From assembly GCF_018736065.1 (NCBI RefSeq), contig NZ_CP076130.1, positions 506,001 through 570,000 on the forward strand: 64,000 bases of DNA, read 5' to 3'. This stretch comes from Flammeovirga kamogawensis. Lineage in GTDB: Bacteria > Bacteroidota > Bacteroidia > Cytophagales > Flammeovirgaceae. This document shows, piece by piece, positions 62,872 to 64,000 of the stretch (positions are counted from its first letter, which is position 1; the number at the start of each line of letters is the position of its first letter). Below the pieces are notes generated by a model. That model saw only the letters and a list, made by a program, of their open reading frames with translations. It had not been told where the DNA came from and did not search any database. A program made the position numbers and the translations under genes.

Positions 62872-63848
62872 TAGTTAATTGAAATAAAATCGTAAAGCTG
62901 AGAGTTAGTGTTATCTATCAAACCAACAAAATCCGAAAACTCTTCAACATCTAAGTTCTCCTTCAGAGATTCTATCATTCCTTTATATACATCATCCGCA
63001 TTGCTTGACAAAACAGATTTCATTTGAGTTTTTACTGCTCCTAAATCAGGAGTCTTTAACTTATTAAACACATATTTCATTTCACTGATTTTATCTATAC
63101 CTCTATAATATTCAGTCATTTGACGTCCTGAGATTTTTGGTATATTCTCTAAACTCCAACTCTTATATTCGATCAGTTTTAGATCCCCAGGGCTTGCATC
63201 AAGTTCCAGATCAAATCGACATTTTGTGCAGACAATACCGTCACCATCGAATTCATAATCAAACTTCTTAACCTTTCCACTTGCCAAGTTCTTAACATCA
63301 TTAAGCATATGAGTTGCTCCATCTTGCATGGCAAATACAGGATTCTTTAAATCAACCATCAGCCTGTCAAAACCGTCCGCCCCAGAATGTCTCTTAACAA
63401 CTTGTTTAACATTTTCTAAATGGTCAGAAAGCTTCACCAATTTTGAAGCTGTACCTCCATCTAGCGGATTCTTAACTGCATCAATAATTGCATCTAAATC
63501 AGTTCGACCGTTTGGCAGATTTCCCATAAAATCGGCATCTTTCAAAAGGTCTGATACTCGCTCTAAAGAAGGAATATGCTTACTAACCGCTGCCCACGCG
63601 TTGACCAACTCCGGTTTATTCTTCAGTGCCGTTGCTAATTTACCATCAGCATCAGAAAAGATGTCTTCTAAAAGCTTTATTTGTGAAGGACCGTCTAGTT
63701 TTTTAACCTGGGATAAATTGAAAATATCATCTAAATCAATGCCATCTGCATCAAGCTTATCCCAAATTTGACTTTTTTTGGGATCAATTTCAAATAATTC
63801 CTGAAGTTTATTCCCATAAGATTTAATGGTGAAGTTCTTTCCTTTAGC
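62871..63848 (-). CDS. orphan toxin tip, PD-(D/E)XK nuclease-like (5' truncated)
   Basis: Open frame from after a TGA at 63849-63851 to the stop at 62871, about 325 codons. It carries the whole pre-toxin segment (NKLQELFEIDPKKSQIWDKL, IFNLSQVKKLDGPSQIKLLE, NKPELVNAW) but no ATG; the first TTG start is at 63608, in the middle of the conserved part. The tip has VCTKCRFDLELDASPGDLKL then IEYKSWSLE. D-x-E...(E)YK is the spacing of PD-(D/E)XK nuclease active sites. So it is a nuclease candidate, intact except for its missing start. Confidence 0.65.
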   Translation of the reverse strand, partial: AKGKNFTIKSYGNKLQELFEIDPKKSQIWDKLDADGIDLDDIFNLSQVKKLDGPSQIKLLEDIFSDADGKLATALKNKPELVNAWAAVSKHIPSLERVSDLLKDADFMGNLPNGRTDLDAIIDAVKNPLDGGTASKLVKLSDHLENVKQVVKRHSGADGFDRLMVDLKNPVFAMQDGATHMLNDVKNLASGKVKKFDYEFDGDGIVCTKCRFDLELDASPGDLKLIEYKSWSLENIPKISGRQMTEYYRGIDKISEMKYVFNKLKTPDLGAVKTQMKSVLSSNADDVYKGMIESLKENLDVEEFSDFVGLIDNTNSQLYDFISIN

Positions 63849-64000
63849 TCATTTTATAACCTTTAATTGTTCCTGTAAGGATAGTGGTGTGAAGTATATG
63901 TTTTTCAGAATTATATTCTATTATATTGTTCTTGATTTAGGGATTAATGGTAAACCCAAATTTTATGGGGGTTACATCCTCGGAAGGGAACGGTTTGTCA
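63601..64000. repeat. cassette-array repeat, copy D (cut by window edge)
   Basis: Fourth unit: pre-toxin fragment (63601-63848), spacer, and the start of the XRE remnant (KPKFYGGYILGRERF region) running off the right edge. The array continues to the right. Confidence 0.85.
63945..64000 (+). pseudogene. C-terminal remnant of an XRE-type regulator, copy D (partial)
   Basis: The frame KPKFYGGYILGRERF is seen up to the last base of the window, same as copies A-C. The remainder is outside the window. Marks the next repeat junction. Confidence 0.45.

Noticed and set aside
58028-63771. Plus-strand frames at 58028, 59440 and 63328 all ending in a common LPSASEKMSSKSFLCEG-type sequence
   Set aside because: They are the antisense of the pre-toxin segment and look alike only because the DNA is repeated. 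The minus-strand frame has sensible composition and joins to the toxin tips.
57900-64000. Insertion sequence or integron as the cause of the repeats
   Set aside because: No transposase, integrase or terminal inverted repeats with target duplications were seen; the repeats contain pre-toxin and regulator coding fragments and fit homologous cassette exchange better.
1-64000. CRISPR array, tRNA or rRNA genes
   Set aside because: No regularly spaced short repeats, cloverleaf-like sequence or rRNA-like conserved blocks were recognised in reading the window.

Overview
The window is AT-rich DNA from a Bacteroidota genome, most likely a marine polysaccharide degrader of the Cytophagales/Flammeovirga type. 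The evidence is two SusC-type porins and a SusD lipoprotein, a sigma/FecR/STN-SusC signalling set, two large secreted proteins with type IX (Por) C-terminal sorting domains, AIM24 and DUF2490 families, and a mannan/N-glycan degradation locus. The species assignment is inference. No rRNA, tRNA, insertion sequence or CRISPR array was seen.

Layout. 1-928: 5' part of a SusC-like porin running off the left edge. 1.8-5.0 kb: four-gene operon of an M48 metalloprotease and three AIM24 paralogues. 5.3-9.6 kb: single genes and small groups (DUF2490, aldo/keto reductase, cupin, methyltransferase, DUF2071). 9.8-13.3 kb: large type IX secreted protein. 13.6-19.8 kb (+): unusual periplasmic nitrate reductase operon: napD, napA, a tetraheme NapB-like protein that looks like a tandem NapB duplication, a tetraheme lipoprotein, and an NrfC/NrfD-type quinol dehydrogenase in place of NapC or NapGH. 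20.0 kb: extended SDR. 21.2-26.1 kb (-): compact operon of a glycyl-radical-enzyme activase, the glycyl radical enzyme, a cupin-like protein and a secreted GH47 alpha-mannosidase, a combination I do not recognise. 26.5-31.4 kb: BspA-type LRR plus InlB-repeat surface protein.

31.5-52.3 kb (-): a mannose-directed polysaccharide utilization locus. One half holds ECF sigma, FecR anti-sigma, STN-SusC, SusD, sodium symporter, sulfatase and GH130 phosphorylase. The other half is headed by a GntR repressor and encodes a fused ROK kinase / mannose-6-phosphate isomerase, a sugar porter, an (alpha/alpha)6-type glycosidase and a GH92 alpha-mannosidase. Together they describe outer-membrane capture, desulfation, trimming of alpha-mannosides, import of mannose and manno-oligosaccharides, and conversion to fructose-6-phosphate. 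A divergent AraC regulator follows, then housekeeping and small genes (DUF6263, two small membrane proteins, apt) and a nitrilase-superfamily amidohydrolase.

58.0-64.0 kb: the most unusual region, an array of orphan polymorphic-toxin cassettes read on the minus strand. Four copies of a ~430-570 bp repeat (terminator, antisense C-terminal remnant of an XRE-type regulator, spacer, pre-toxin fragment) separate three unrelated toxin-tip/immunity pairs: a deaminase-like toxin, a restriction-endonuclease-fold toxin with an Imm52-like partner, and a PD-(D/E)XK-like toxin with a beta-propeller-like partner. The toxin modules lack their own N-termini and starts, as expected for a silent reservoir feeding a full-length toxin gene that probably lies beyond the right edge.
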